64,000 nucleotides of DNA from Candidatus Woesearchaeota archaeon (lineage in GTDB: Archaea; Nanobdellota; Nanobdellia; Woesearchaeales; UBA10216). Positions 26,801-35,136 of the stretch are shown one piece after another (position 1 is the first letter of the stretch; each line of letters opens with the position of its first letter). The position numbers and the translations under genes were made by a program. The notes under the pieces were generated by a model. That model was given only the letters and a program-made list of their open reading frames with translations, searched no databases and had not been told where the DNA came from. Location of the stretch: the NCBI GenBank assembly GCA_016185705.1, contig JACPMZ010000007.1:1-64000 (forward strand), written 5' to 3'.

Positions 26801-29800
26801 ATAGGCGCAACAACCGCTGCAGGGCATCAGGGCAGCATGCCTGTTTTGGTGACAAATCCTGACGGGCAGACAGGCAAATTAAGCAACGGCTTTACGTACA
26901 ATCCGGGGCCAACCATAGTTAAAATATCCCCAAGCAGCGGCTTTGAAACAGTGGCAACGCCTGTAACCATAACCGGACGCAACTTTGCTGACCCGGTAAC
27001 AATAAAATTCGGCGGAATCAATGCAGCAGACATAGTATTTCAGGACAGCACCACAGTCTACGCAACTGCGCCGCCCGGAACCGGAACAGTGGCTGTTGAA
27101 GCGACAAATCCTGACGGGCAAAAAGGGGTGAGCAGCTTCACTTACTACACGCCCAGAGTATTTGTCACGTCAGACACCTTTACAGGCGACTTAATCAGCG
27201 AAGTGCTGGCAGAGTATCAGCTCTTCCAGGGAGACGGACTGGGAGCAGGCGACTACATGTGCAGAAAAGCAGCGATAAACGCAGGATTAGGCGGAACAGG
27301 CATTTGGGCAGCGTGGCTTAGCAACGATATTGTTGATGCAAAGAACAGGGTGGTTGACATAAAATACAATAGGGTGGATGGAGCGCCTGTTGCAGCCAGC
27401 AAGGCAGCGCTGCTGAATACAGAGTCTGTGCCGCTGCAAAACCCCATACTCCTGACAGAAGACTCAGCTGGAGCAGGCACTCCTGTGTGGACAGGAACAG
27501 ACCCGAAAGGAATTGCAAAGCCAGCGCTGTGCAGCAGCTGGAGCACAACATCAGCCACCGGCGCATACGGGCTCAGCTGGGTGGAAACCATGGAGTGGAC
27601 TGACATAGGCACCGAACCATGCAATTCCCAATTATCAATATACTGCTTTGAGCGAAACACCCACATAAGCACGCCAAGAATAACTTCAATAACGCTGCCT
27701 GAAGGCATAAAGGAAGGCGGGGTTGAAGTAACAATCAGCGGCAGCGGCTTCTCCACTGCACCTGCCGTGCATTTTGGAACAGCAGAAGCAACCAACGTAG
27801 CGGCAGTGGACAGCAGCACAATAACTGCTGTAACTCCTGCAAGCCCAATCGGAGCAGGAACGCTGGATGTAAAGGTAACAAACCCTGACGGCGGTGTTAA
27901 TGTGCTGCCGAACGGCTACACTTACTACACTGCGCGCGCCTTCATAACACAAACCCAGCTTTCAGCAGACATGGTAGCAGCTGCAGGCCTGCTGCCGAAT
28001 CCATACACCGGAAACAACGGGCTGGCAGCAGCAGATGCTGTCTGCCAGAACCTCGCAGACATAGCAGGGCTGGGAGGAAGATGGGCAGCGTGGCTCTCTG
28101 ACAGCAATGTGGATGCAAAGGAGCGCGTTGAAGATTTGGAATATGCAAAGATTAACGGAGTTATAGTTGCCAACAGCAAAAACGATTTGCTCACAGCAGA
28201 CCCCCAGAACCTGGACAGCCCAATAGACTTCACTGAAAGCGGCGCAACACAGGCAAACTCGTGGGTTTGGACTGCCACAAAGCAGGACGGCTTAAAAAGC
28301 GGGAATTACTGCGGCGACTGGACTGACGGAGCCAGCGCAAATCCAGTGGTGTTCGGCTCGTCATTTACGGATTACAGGTGGACAGAGCACACGTCAGGGC
28401 CGCCTCACTGCACCTCAGTCCTGCACCTCTACTGCTTTGAGCGCAGGAAAAGCATTGGAACGCCGGAGATAACAGACATCAGCCCCCCATCCGGGGCTGA
28501 GGCAGGCGGCACTGCCATAACAATAACAGGAACCGGCTTTGACAGCGCTGCGCAGGTAATTATCGGAGGCGCGCCTGCTTCAAATGTTGCGGTTGCGGAC
28601 AGCACTACAATCACTGCAGCCACGCCCGCAGGCACTGGAACAGCATCAGCAGTAGTCAAAAACCCTGACAGCGGCTACGCAGCGTTTCCATTCACATTCA
28701 ACCCCCTGCCTGTAATAACAGCCATTACCCCAAACGAGGGCTATAGTGTAGGCGGAATGGACATAACAATCACCGGAAGCAAATTTGTCGCCACACCAAG
28801 GGTCTTAATAGGAAATTCAGACGCCACAAACATCGTGCTTGTGGACAGCAGCACCATCACAGCAAATGCGCCTGCAGGCGAAGGCATTGCAGACGTCGCT
28901 GTCATCAATCCTGACGGAGGCACCGGAGTCCTGCCAGCCGGCTACGGCTACTATGCCACAGTTGGCAGGGCGTTTGCACACTCAAAGACAGGAACAGGAG
29001 CGCTTAATGGGCTGTACGGCGCAGACCAGAAATGCAAAGCAGCAGCAGCAAGCGCAGGGCTTGGAGGAGACTGGGCAGCTTGGCTTTCAGACATTAACCA
29101 GGACGCAAAAGACAGGGTGCATGACAGGGTGTATGTGAAGACTGATTTTAATCTGCTTGCAAATAACAAGGATGGCCTCACTAGCCCTTCCGGACTCATT
29201 TGGACGAGCTTCAATGTGGACGAAATGGTCTCTTATACTGTGCCGCCATACGTATGGACAGGGACGTCGTGGTCAGGCACTGCGCTGCCAGACACATGCA
29301 ACAGCTGGACATCAAGCAGCGGCCTCGGCCGCAGCGGCAGCACACGCGACTCATCAGCGCAGTGGACTGATGACCACACTGCTGACTGCAGCAATGCATA
29401 TTCCCTGTACTGCTTTGAACGCGACATACAAATAAAGTACAAGCCAACCGTGACAGCAATAAGCCCTAATCAGGGGTATGTCGGCGGTGGAGGCAGCATA
29501 ACAATAAAGGGCGCAAACTTTGTAGGCACGCCTGCAGTAACATTCGGCGGCTCGCCTGCTGCGGTCACCCAGTACAGCACAGCAAGCATAACTGTAACAG
29601 TGCCCGCAGGAACAGGAACAGTGGACTTAGCAGTAACCAACGGCGACGGAAACACGCATACCATTGCAGGCGGCTACACATACATAGAAGGCCCAGCCAT
29701 AACCCAGGTAATACCCTCATCAGGGCCCCAGAGCGGCGGAACCCTGATAACAATAAACGGCAACAACTTTGCAGAAGGCGCGACAGTAAAAATCGGCAGC

Positions 29801-32272
29801 AGCTTTGCAACAGCCGTGAGCGTGGCAGGAGACGGGCTGTCATTAATCGCAACTACGCCAGCAGGAACAAAAGGAGCGGAAGACGTGACAGTAACAAACG
29901 CTGATACAGGCAGCGCAACGCTCACAGACGGCTACACTTACACCGCAGCAAGGGTGTTTGCAACCTCAGCGTTTTACAACTCAGATTTAATAAGGTTAGT
30001 GCAGGAAATTGACCCAAGCTTTAACAGCAACGGGCCTGCAGCAGGAGATTTCATCTGCCAGAACGCAGCAGACATAGCAGCGCTGGGAGGAAGATGGGCA
30101 GCGTGGCTCTCAGACAGCACCGTGAATGCAAAGGAAAGAGTGCAGGACACCCCTTACCAGCTGATGGGAGGCAAACTCATAGTTGCAAACAGCCTTGCAG
30201 ACCTGACAGACGGCAGCATAAACTACGACATTTCTGTTGACGAAAACATAAATTATGCATTCGGAAACACCTGGACAGGAACGCTTGCTTCAGGGCTGAA
30301 ATCAGCAAACCACTGCGCCGGCTGGACATCAACAGCTGCAAACGGACTGATTGGAACTACAACAACCTCATTCAGCGGCTGGACAGAAACATCAAATGAC
30401 GCATGCACAGCCATCCACAGGATTTACTGCTTTGAGCGCGGCAGCACAATAAGCAGGCCAACAATAACAAGCATAAATCCAAACACAGGCAATGTAAACG
30501 GCGGAACCGCAGTTGCCATTACAGGAACAAACTTTAAGCCGGGAGTAACTGTAAAAATAGGCGGAGTAAGCGCTTACGTTGACCCAACATCAATAACAGC
30601 CACATCACTAATTGCTGTAATGCCGGCAGGCACCGGAACAAAAGACATCTTCATGCAAAACGCGGACAGCGGCTACGCAACATTGGCAGCAGCGTACACA
30701 TACGCAGCAGCGCCTGCTGTTACAGCCATCAGCCCAAAAAGCGGGGAGAGCGGGACATCTGTAACGATAACAGGCAGCGGCTTCGTGGACAAGCCATCTG
30801 TAAAGTTCGGAACGCTGATAGTTGATCCGGCTGACGTAACCTTTGTCAGCAGCACGCAGCTGACAGTAACTGCGCCGCTATACCTGAACAACGGCAAGCT
30901 CGCTGTAGAAATAATAAACCCCAACGGAGTAAGCAACAAAGCAAGCCAGAGAAAAGTATTCCTGACATCGCTGGAGTACAGCGGGGACTTGGCAGCTGAA
31001 GCGCAGCTCCTGGACCCTGCCTTTACCGGCAGCGGAGCTGCAGCAGGAGACTTAATATGTCAGCAGCACGCAGACGCAGCGCTTCCGCAACTCAAAGGCG
31101 AATGGAAAGCATGGCTCTCAGACAGCACGCTTGCAGCCAAAAACCGCGTTAAAGACGCTGTTTATTACCTGCACGGAACGCAGCAGCCGATAGCAGCAGG
31201 CACAAATGACTTAACTGACAGCACGCTGCAAACAGCAATCAATTACAACGAAAACGGCCAGCAGCAGACCGACGCAACCCCATTCGCCTGGACAAGCACC
31301 AATTCAGACGGAACCGCTGACTTAACCAACAAGTGCAATGAGTGGACAGACAGCAGCGCTGCAATCCCTCCGCTAATAGGAGACTTCAGCAAGACTGACC
31401 TGAAATGGACGCAGTACGGATTCGGCTCGTGCGAGCAAACACACCGCTTATACTGCTTTGAACAGCTGCTCACATTTGAGTTCATCCTGCCGCCGCCGAG
31501 CATCACCAGCATAACTCCGTCAAGCATACCGGACAGCGGAGGAGTTACAGTAACAATCAGCGGCACGGACTTTATAGACAAGCCAGCTGTAAAATTCGGC
31601 AGCACCGCTGCAAATCCAGACGATGTAACATTTGTCAGCAGCAGCCAGCTAAATGTGATTGCTCCGGCAGGCACAGGACCAGTGAACGTTGAAGTCATAA
31701 ATCCGGACGGCAAGTCAGATTTAAGCAGCTTTAACTACCATGCTTACGGCAGAATATTTGCAACTGCCGACACGTTTAACGGAAATTTAGTGGCTGCAGC
31801 AGCAAGCCTCGGATACGGAGGCAGCAACGGCCTGGAAGCAGGCGACTACATCTGCCTGAACAAGGCAAATGCCGCAGGGCTTGGCAGCAGCGCATGGACA
31901 GCGTGGCTTTCAGCCAGCACAGCAAATGCAATTGACAGGATTTACGACCAGGAATACAGGAGAATGGACAGCAGCACTGTCATAGCAAACAGCCGCAGCG
32001 ACATAACAGCCCAGGACCCGGACTACCTTGATAATTCTGTCATGTACGATGAAAACATCCAGAGCGTGGGAAGCGGCACATCCTGGACAGGCACAACAGC
32101 AGCAGGCACAGTTGCTTTTGCAACCTGCAGCTCGTGGAGCACAGGAGCATGGGACGGAACAGATGCCACGAGGGGCAGATACGGCGCAGCAGACAAAACC
32201 ACATCTGAATGGACAGCATTCGGGGCGCCGCCGTGCAACTTCCCCAGCAGAATCTACTGCTTTGAGCAGTGA
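23894..32272 (+). CDS. Giant class III prepilin adhesin with 13 TIG, 7 DUF1554 and a kelch propeller (2792 aa)
   Basis: KRGQAAMEYFIITAVLTAIII is a class III signal. The next 160 residues and Cys hook (CFNGILIEHCIQCGCPGG) match the 20616 protein. By eye the order is TIG1-2 (about 197-367), DUF1554 (368-532), TIG3, TIG4 split by a kelch insert (668-957), TIG5, DUF1554 (1089-1256), TIG6, DUF1554 (1347-1518), TIG7-8, DUF1554 (1693-1842), TIG9-10, DUF1554 (2020-2185), TIG11-12, DUF1554 (2354-2530), TIG13, DUF1554 (2617-2792). Each DUF1554 has four conserved Cys (including C..W and YC.E). The kelch part has six blades ending DVWSS.DG..W-type. TATA CCTTAAATAC precedes ATG 23894. It is one of the longest genes expected in such a genome; it is probably an extended binding fibre. 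Confidence 0.88.
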   Translation: MPKRGQAAMEYFIITAVLTAIIIPTTVLFYNYASEISEGIDKSKIEKFGNDIINAAETVYYLGPPSRIVLQLELPDRVQSITVEEDSGVHILKISAAGSSGISDFTFPTDVTIQGNFEGYLSKGTKRARVEAVSLAGGRKLVTVNMASSQQCIDDTPHDSCSTAPNYCFNGILIEHCIQCGCPGGLTCKPDSTCLIPEIDTITPAIGTRLGGTEVSITGEDFLAGIAVKFGTQEAAASLSGNTITATAPPSVGGALGAVDITVTNTDGGSGTAAGGYTYVTAPRIDDVEITGDPAAPVEGTSAGGTSITITGEDFMAGAQVKVGGNPAAGVTVSGNTITATTPQGPAGLQDIEVINPDGGSSMEAAAAVFITSQQYSGDLVTAAKAIDPQFAGNGLAAGSLICQNEAGAENIGGRWAAWLSDSFVSAKDRISSRPYHKMDAATTKVADNLNDLTDGAISSEIDYHANGEIALGTINAFTATEGSGTANSNNCNDWIDSTASYSGVYGILSTTESWTNSAAGTCDTARRLYCFQNSRAAFRYIGTTPTVTGINPNIGPSNGGTSVTITGTEFLASPAPQVMIGTGQATNVVVQDANTLQAVTGAATPGLVDVAVTNGDGGSATLIDGFTYTYPPSVTTVIPDNGQASGGTDISITGDNFVTGATVKIGQLGESWSESVTIPELAKRSFPGIAVYNAKLWILGGHIGYFASDVWSSTDGKTWQKETAAAQWQGRDFPAAVVHNNKIWVMGGRTNNLLLNDVWSSADGITWQQETATAQWKKRYGHAAVTFGGKMWVMGGIDQNSQRLNDVWSSADGITWKQETAAAQWKGRHAPAAAFAGKMWILGGQDNNGNSLKDVYSSSDGIAWTKEKDAAWAARFAHTAAVFDSKLWVTAGFSTDGWESDVWYSEDGTNWAEAANTAAWPKRIGHASAAFDNKLWVINGFAFPKLRDVWYTTYGVAATDAAVTSPNAIGATTAAGHQGSMPVLVTNPDGQTGKLSNGFTYNPGPTIVKISPSSGFETVATPVTITGRNFADPVTIKFGGINAADIVFQDSTTVYATAPPGTGTVAVEATNPDGQKGVSSFTYYTPRVFVTSDTFTGDLISEVLAEYQLFQGDGLGAGDYMCRKAAINAGLGGTGIWAAWLSNDIVDAKNRVVDIKYNRVDGAPVAASKAALLNTESVPLQNPILLTEDSAGAGTPVWTGTDPKGIAKPALCSSWSTTSATGAYGLSWVETMEWTDIGTEPCNSQLSIYCFERNTHISTPRITSITLPEGIKEGGVEVTISGSGFSTAPAVHFGTAEATNVAAVDSSTITAVTPASPIGAGTLDVKVTNPDGGVNVLPNGYTYYTARAFITQTQLSADMVAAAGLLPNPYTGNNGLAAADAVCQNLADIAGLGGRWAAWLSDSNVDAKERVEDLEYAKINGVIVANSKNDLLTADPQNLDSPIDFTESGATQANSWVWTATKQDGLKSGNYCGDWTDGASANPVVFGSSFTDYRWTEHTSGPPHCTSVLHLYCFERRKSIGTPEITDISPPSGAEAGGTAITITGTGFDSAAQVIIGGAPASNVAVADSTTITAATPAGTGTASAVVKNPDSGYAAFPFTFNPLPVITAITPNEGYSVGGMDITITGSKFVATPRVLIGNSDATNIVLVDSSTITANAPAGEGIADVAVINPDGGTGVLPAGYGYYATVGRAFAHSKTGTGALNGLYGADQKCKAAAASAGLGGDWAAWLSDINQDAKDRVHDRVYVKTDFNLLANNKDGLTSPSGLIWTSFNVDEMVSYTVPPYVWTGTSWSGTALPDTCNSWTSSSGLGRSGSTRDSSAQWTDDHTADCSNAYSLYCFERDIQIKYKPTVTAISPNQGYVGGGGSITIKGANFVGTPAVTFGGSPAAVTQYSTASITVTVPAGTGTVDLAVTNGDGNTHTIAGGYTYIEGPAITQVIPSSGPQSGGTLITINGNNFAEGATVKIGSSFATAVSVAGDGLSLIATTPAGTKGAEDVTVTNADTGSATLTDGYTYTAARVFATSAFYNSDLIRLVQEIDPSFNSNGPAAGDFICQNAADIAALGGRWAAWLSDSTVNAKERVQDTPYQLMGGKLIVANSLADLTDGSINYDISVDENINYAFGNTWTGTLASGLKSANHCAGWTSTAANGLIGTTTTSFSGWTETSNDACTAIHRIYCFERGSTISRPTITSINPNTGNVNGGTAVAITGTNFKPGVTVKIGGVSAYVDPTSITATSLIAVMPAGTGTKDIFMQNADSGYATLAAAYTYAAAPAVTAISPKSGESGTSVTITGSGFVDKPSVKFGTLIVDPADVTFVSSTQLTVTAPLYLNNGKLAVEIINPNGVSNKASQRKVFLTSLEYSGDLAAEAQLLDPAFTGSGAAAGDLICQQHADAALPQLKGEWKAWLSDSTLAAKNRVKDAVYYLHGTQQPIAAGTNDLTDSTLQTAINYNENGQQQTDATPFAWTSTNSDGTADLTNKCNEWTDSSAAIPPLIGDFSKTDLKWTQYGFGSCEQTHRLYCFEQLLTFEFILPPPSITSITPSSIPDSGGVTVTISGTDFIDKPAVKFGSTAANPDDVTFVSSSQLNVIAPAGTGPVNVEVINPDGKSDLSSFNYHAYGRIFATADTFNGNLVAAAASLGYGGSNGLEAGDYICLNKANAAGLGSSAWTAWLSASTANAIDRIYDQEYRRMDSSTVIANSRSDITAQDPDYLDNSVMYDENIQSVGSGTSWTGTTAAGTVAFATCSSWSTGAWDGTDATRGRYGAADKTTSEWTAFGAPPCNFPSRIYCFEQ

Positions 32273-32453
32273 TGAGGTTTGAGCTGTAAGGTCTGCAGGA
32301 TATGGAATCGAGGTAGCGGTATCTCTGAAATTTCAATAAAAACCCTTTCAGAAGGTTGACAAACGAGGGGCGTCACTTCTTGAAAAGTGAATCTATTAAA
32401 AAACGGAAAGAATTAAATAGGTTTGAAATGAATATATTGGAGAGGCGTTAAAA

Positions 32454-32657
32454 ATGAAAATAATAGAAGTTAACGAAAATGATGTGGAAAATGTTTTTGA
32501 AATATTAGTGAATAACGGCAGTTTTACACAATTATCTCAAACACGTTTTAGAATAGACGAAAATGTTGAAAAAACTATAAAGAAAATCAGGAATTCTGGG
32601 ATAGAAATAAGAGTAATTGATGGTGTTGATGACCGGACAGTACAGAATGAAACATGA
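32454..32657 (+). CDS. Small AT-rich protein, upstream partner of the next gene
   Basis: A 67-residue protein (MKIIEVNENDVENVFEILVN; IRNSGIEIRVIDGVDDR). GAGGCG precedes the ATG, and the stop overlaps the next start by 4 nt (ATGA). The pair is clearly more AT-rich than the flanking adhesin gene and prefers A/T-ending codons, which suggests later arrival. No family is recognised. The alternating beta/alpha pattern resembles small DNA- or partner-binding antitoxin-like folds, but that is only a guess. Confidence 0.6.
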   Translation: MKIIEVNENDVENVFEILVNNGSFTQLSQTRFRIDENVEKTIKKIRNSGIEIRVIDGVDDRTVQNET

Positions 32658-32980
32658 AAATCTACAAAATATTTTTACCAAAAAATGACAACAGCGGTAA
32701 ACCTATCCCGATACAAAAAATCCATTCTATAACAGAAAGAATACGTGAAAAATTTGGTGCTTATTCCTTTAATCCCTTTGCAAAACTACCTGTTATCTCA
32801 GGAGTCTGGACTGATAGCAAAAGCAGAAATTACAGCGAACCTATGCAGGTGATAGAACTGTTTGTTGAGGACACTTTTAATAATAAAAAGTGGATAACTG
32901 CATTTAAAGAGATGGTAAGGCAAGAACTTCAACAAGACGAATTATTTATAATGATGCAGGATGCCGAAATATTGCTTTAG
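32654..32980 (+). CDS. Conserved hypothetical protein, AT-rich pair
   Basis: A 108-residue protein. FLPKNDNSGKPIPIQKIHSI and the following REKFGAYSFNPFAKLPVISGVWTDSKSRNYSEP, then VIELFVEDT and a C-terminal EELFI-type strand (QDELFIMMQDAEIL), resemble a family of unknown function found in bacteria and some archaea that begins with the same L.......GK.I....I pattern. It is translationally coupled to the preceding 67-aa gene. A T-run (TTTTTTTATAT) follows the stop. Base composition suggests transfer. Confidence 0.6.
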   Translation: MKIYKIFLPKNDNSGKPIPIQKIHSITERIREKFGAYSFNPFAKLPVISGVWTDSKSRNYSEPMQVIELFVEDTFNNKKWITAFKEMVRQELQQDELFIMMQDAEILL

Positions 32981-33008
32981 TTTTTTTATATCCGAAAGAC
33001 TTAACAGC

Positions 33009-34136
33009 TCAATTTTTTAAAAGCCTTAAAAGTCCAATCATTTCGGCAGCTTTCGCATCTGTCCTTATGCCGCTCCCGCTGAAATGGGTTCTTGACGCTT
33101 TATGCTTTTTCCGCAATTCTGCGATAATCGTTTCCAGCTTAGGCGGATGCATTTTCAGCTTTTTGCTGATGACATGGGTGTCGTAGAAGCCGATGCAATC
33201 AATTTTGGATTCTGCGGCAACTGTTTTAAGGAAACTGCTGTTTTTATCATCGCTGTTATTCTTATAAACGGCAGCAGCGATTTTGGGATCAAACAATCTG
33301 CCAGTCCACACAGGGCCGGCAACTGACACTTTATCATTTTTGCAGGCGCTGCAAACATTTTTTTTGCTGATATCAGCGACAACATCTGCAGAGAAACAAT
33401 TGCTGCAGAAGGAAACGCAGCTGTGCTGCTTCAGAACTTTACTGATGTCCCTCTTTTTGCCGCTTACCCTAAGAAACACCCTCATGTAATGAAGCAGTGA
33501 ATAGCTGTAAACAGGCGTCAGCGCCCTTTCACTGGCAGTAGCAGCCAGCTGAATCCGCCTTATCAGTATCCGCAGCCCGAATTCGTGCATTAAATAATTC
33601 CTGAGCGGAAAAGCCCAGTACTTTCTTAAGCACGCTTCCGGAGCGCTTCCAGCCAAAGCAGCGGTGTCAGTGGCAGTAACCGCAAGAATTCCGCCATTGC
33701 GCAGACTCTTGATTGCAGCATCCAGAAAGCTGACGGGGGTGCCGAAAGGGTCAATGTCAACGTAGTCAAACGGCCTGTTCTTCAGCAAAAAGACGCTGGC
33801 ATCCTCATTCGCCACTTTTATTTTTTTATTTTTACTTAATTTATTAAGCTGCAAATTTTTTTTGATATTATCGGCGGCAGCGGCTGAAGCGTCGTTAATG
33901 AAAACTTTCCTAATTTTTGACTTATTCATTTCCAGCAGCATCCTTATGCCCCTGATGCCGGAAGCAGCCAATGGATCAGCGATTCTCATGCCAGTATTTT
34001 TGACTGACTTAAGCAGCAAAACACTGATGTCGCGGTTAAGCTTCATGCCAGGGTTGTAAAAAACAGGAAGCTTCCTGCTGATTTTGCCTTCGCTAATCTT
34101 AATGCGGGCTTTGCCTTCTGTAATAGTTTTTTGCAT
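33009..34136 (-). CDS. trm1: tRNA (guanine26-N2)-dimethyltransferase Trm1
   Basis: A 375-residue Trm1. The N-terminus EGKARIKI and VFYNPGMKLNRDISV are family-typical; the SAM-binding fold shows ADPLAASGIRGIRML, then DYVDIDPFGTPVSFLDAAI (catalytic DPFG) and LAVTATDTAALAGS. A Cys-rich segment (CSNCF...NVCSACKN) and the C-terminal RKKHKASRTHFSG...RTDA complete it. It methylates G26 (and in some species G10) of tRNAs. It stands alone on the minus strand. Confidence 0.96.
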   Translation of the reverse strand: MQKTITEGKARIKISEGKISRKLPVFYNPGMKLNRDISVLLLKSVKNTGMRIADPLAASGIRGIRMLLEMNKSKIRKVFINDASAAAADNIKKNLQLNKLSKNKKIKVANEDASVFLLKNRPFDYVDIDPFGTPVSFLDAAIKSLRNGGILAVTATDTAALAGSAPEACLRKYWAFPLRNYLMHEFGLRILIRRIQLAATASERALTPVYSYSLLHYMRVFLRVSGKKRDISKVLKQHSCVSFCSNCFSADVVADISKKNVCSACKNDKVSVAGPVWTGRLFDPKIAAAVYKNNSDDKNSSFLKTVAAESKIDCIGFYDTHVISKKLKMHPPKLETIIAELRKKHKASRTHFSGSGIRTDAKAAEMIGLLRLLKN

Positions 34137-34201
34137 TGCAGGAAAACAGCAGGGTGAGGTTTAAATAGTTTTGGACGCTAATAACCGCTTTTGACAATGC
34201 C

Positions 34202-34278
34202 GCGTACGCTGCGCTTCCTCTTTTTCCATCCCCCTGAAATTTACAGGGAGCGAAAAAGAGGAAAGTGGCAGCGTATCG
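34202..34278. repeat. Hairpin repeat H8, long imperfect palindrome
   Basis: CCTCTTTTTCCATCCCCCTG pairs with CAGGGAGCGAAAAAGAGG, and the outer GCGTACGCTGC pairs with GCAGCGTATCGGC beyond a small internal loop. The palindrome thus spans about 75 bp between divergent trm1 and the Nudix gene. Confidence 0.65.
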
Positions 34279-34342
34279 GCGCGAACTGAGATTCCCGCAC
34301 CAATCAGAAAACTTCTTAAACACCCGAATTAGCAGCTAATGC

Positions 34343-34741
34343 ATGAAGCGAATAATGAAGCACGCTTTGCTCGTCATAAAAAACAACAAAATACTTCTTA
34401 ATGTGGAGAAAAAGCAAAAACTCCTGCTGCTTCCGGGCGGTAAGCCAATTAAGGGCGAGAATTACCTGCAATGCCTGAAGCGGGAAATCAAAGAGGAGCT
34501 GAATGCAGAAATAAGCACTGCGACGCTTAAACCGCTCGGCAGGTTTGAGGACATAGCAGCAGACAACGAGAGCATAATCACTGTTTACCTTTATCTTGGC
34601 GAGCTGAAAACAAAGCCGAAGCCCTGCAACGAAGTCAAAAGGATTGTATGGTTTGGAGCAAAGAACGACCCTTACCGGCTCAGTCCGGTCATAAGGAACA
34701 AGATAATGCCTTACCTGAAGGCAGTCAGGCTGATTAAGTGA
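34343..34741 (+). CDS. Nudix hydrolase
   Basis: A 132-residue Nudix fold. The Nudix box is GGKPIKGENYLQCLKREIKEELNAE, matching GX5EX7REUXEE; the Gly expected near its end is Asn. The family hydrolyses nucleoside diphosphates linked to another moiety; the substrate cannot be read from the sequence. Start is ATG 34343 or 34355. A TATA-like TTCTTAAACACC lies about 30 nt upstream. Confidence 0.88.
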   Translation: MKRIMKHALLVIKNNKILLNVEKKQKLLLLPGGKPIKGENYLQCLKREIKEELNAEISTATLKPLGRFEDIAADNESIITVYLYLGELKTKPKPCNEVKRIVWFGAKNDPYRLSPVIRNKIMPYLKAVRLIK

Positions 34742-34793
34742 ATAACATGCCCTGTTGGCCCTGCGTAATTCCCCTTAAGCGCTGCTGCCTTTA

Positions 34794-34819
34794 ATCTCCC
34801 CCGAAAATTAAGGGGGGAT
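34794..34819. repeat. Hairpin repeat H9, short
   Basis: ATCTCCCCC and GGGGGGAT flank a GAAAATTAA-type loop. It lacks the long outer arms of the other hairpins. Its right end supplies the ATG that begins the residual HicA reading frame, so it sits exactly at the break of that gene. Confidence 0.55.
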
Positions 34820-34940
34820 GAAAAATCCGCCACACAGAAGACTTACAGTCCCTAATCACAAAGAAATAGCAAAAGGCACATTACTGGCAATTATCCGGCA
34901 AGCTGGCTATACGAAAGAAGAATTTCCGGAACAGCTTTAG
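34818..34940 (+). pseudogene. HicA-family toxin remnant (C-terminal half)
   Basis: The frame, below the track cutoff, reads RRLTVPNHKEIAKGTLLAII followed by RQAGYTKEEF. This is the C-terminal signature of HicA/YcfA mRNA interferases (VP.H.E...GTL..I.RQAG...EEF). The N-terminal half with the catalytic His is missing; upstream sequence has no HicA similarity, and the coding part begins at hairpin H9. No HicB antitoxin lies nearby. I read it as a relic broken by repeat insertion or deletion. Confidence 0.7.
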
Positions 34941-34949
34941 GAGCAGGAG

Positions 34950-35092
34950 GGTAATTTCAAGTTAAGTGGCAAAACCGTCGCATCCTTCCCTGATTTTTTT
35001 CTCCCCCCCTTAAACAATAAGGGGGGAGAAAAAAATCAGCCAAGCAGGCATCGGCAAGCTCAGGATTGCAGGACACACAACTTGACATTACC
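34950..35092. mobile_element. Family B hairpin MITE, complete copy with 9-bp target duplication (B1)
   Basis: The ends GGTAATTTCAAGTTAAGTGG and (reverse complement) GGTAATGTCAAGTTGTGTG form a terminal inverted repeat. GAGCAGGAG occurs immediately before (34941-34949) and after (35093-35101), a perfect 9-bp target duplication. The centre is hairpin H10 (34990-35039, CTGATTTTTTTCTCCCCCC arm). The 143-bp element ends 14 bp before the TATA box of the aIF5B gene. Confidence 0.85.
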
Positions 35093-35136
35093 GAGCAGGA
35101 GCAAAGTTTAAAAGCCCCTATCGGCTTCTTTTTGTC

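Noticed and set aside
23894-32272. Assembly-collapsed tandem repeat in the giant adhesin
   Set aside because: The TIG and DUF1554 units are divergent at both protein and DNA level, so the single long ORF is credible; length should still be checked with long reads.
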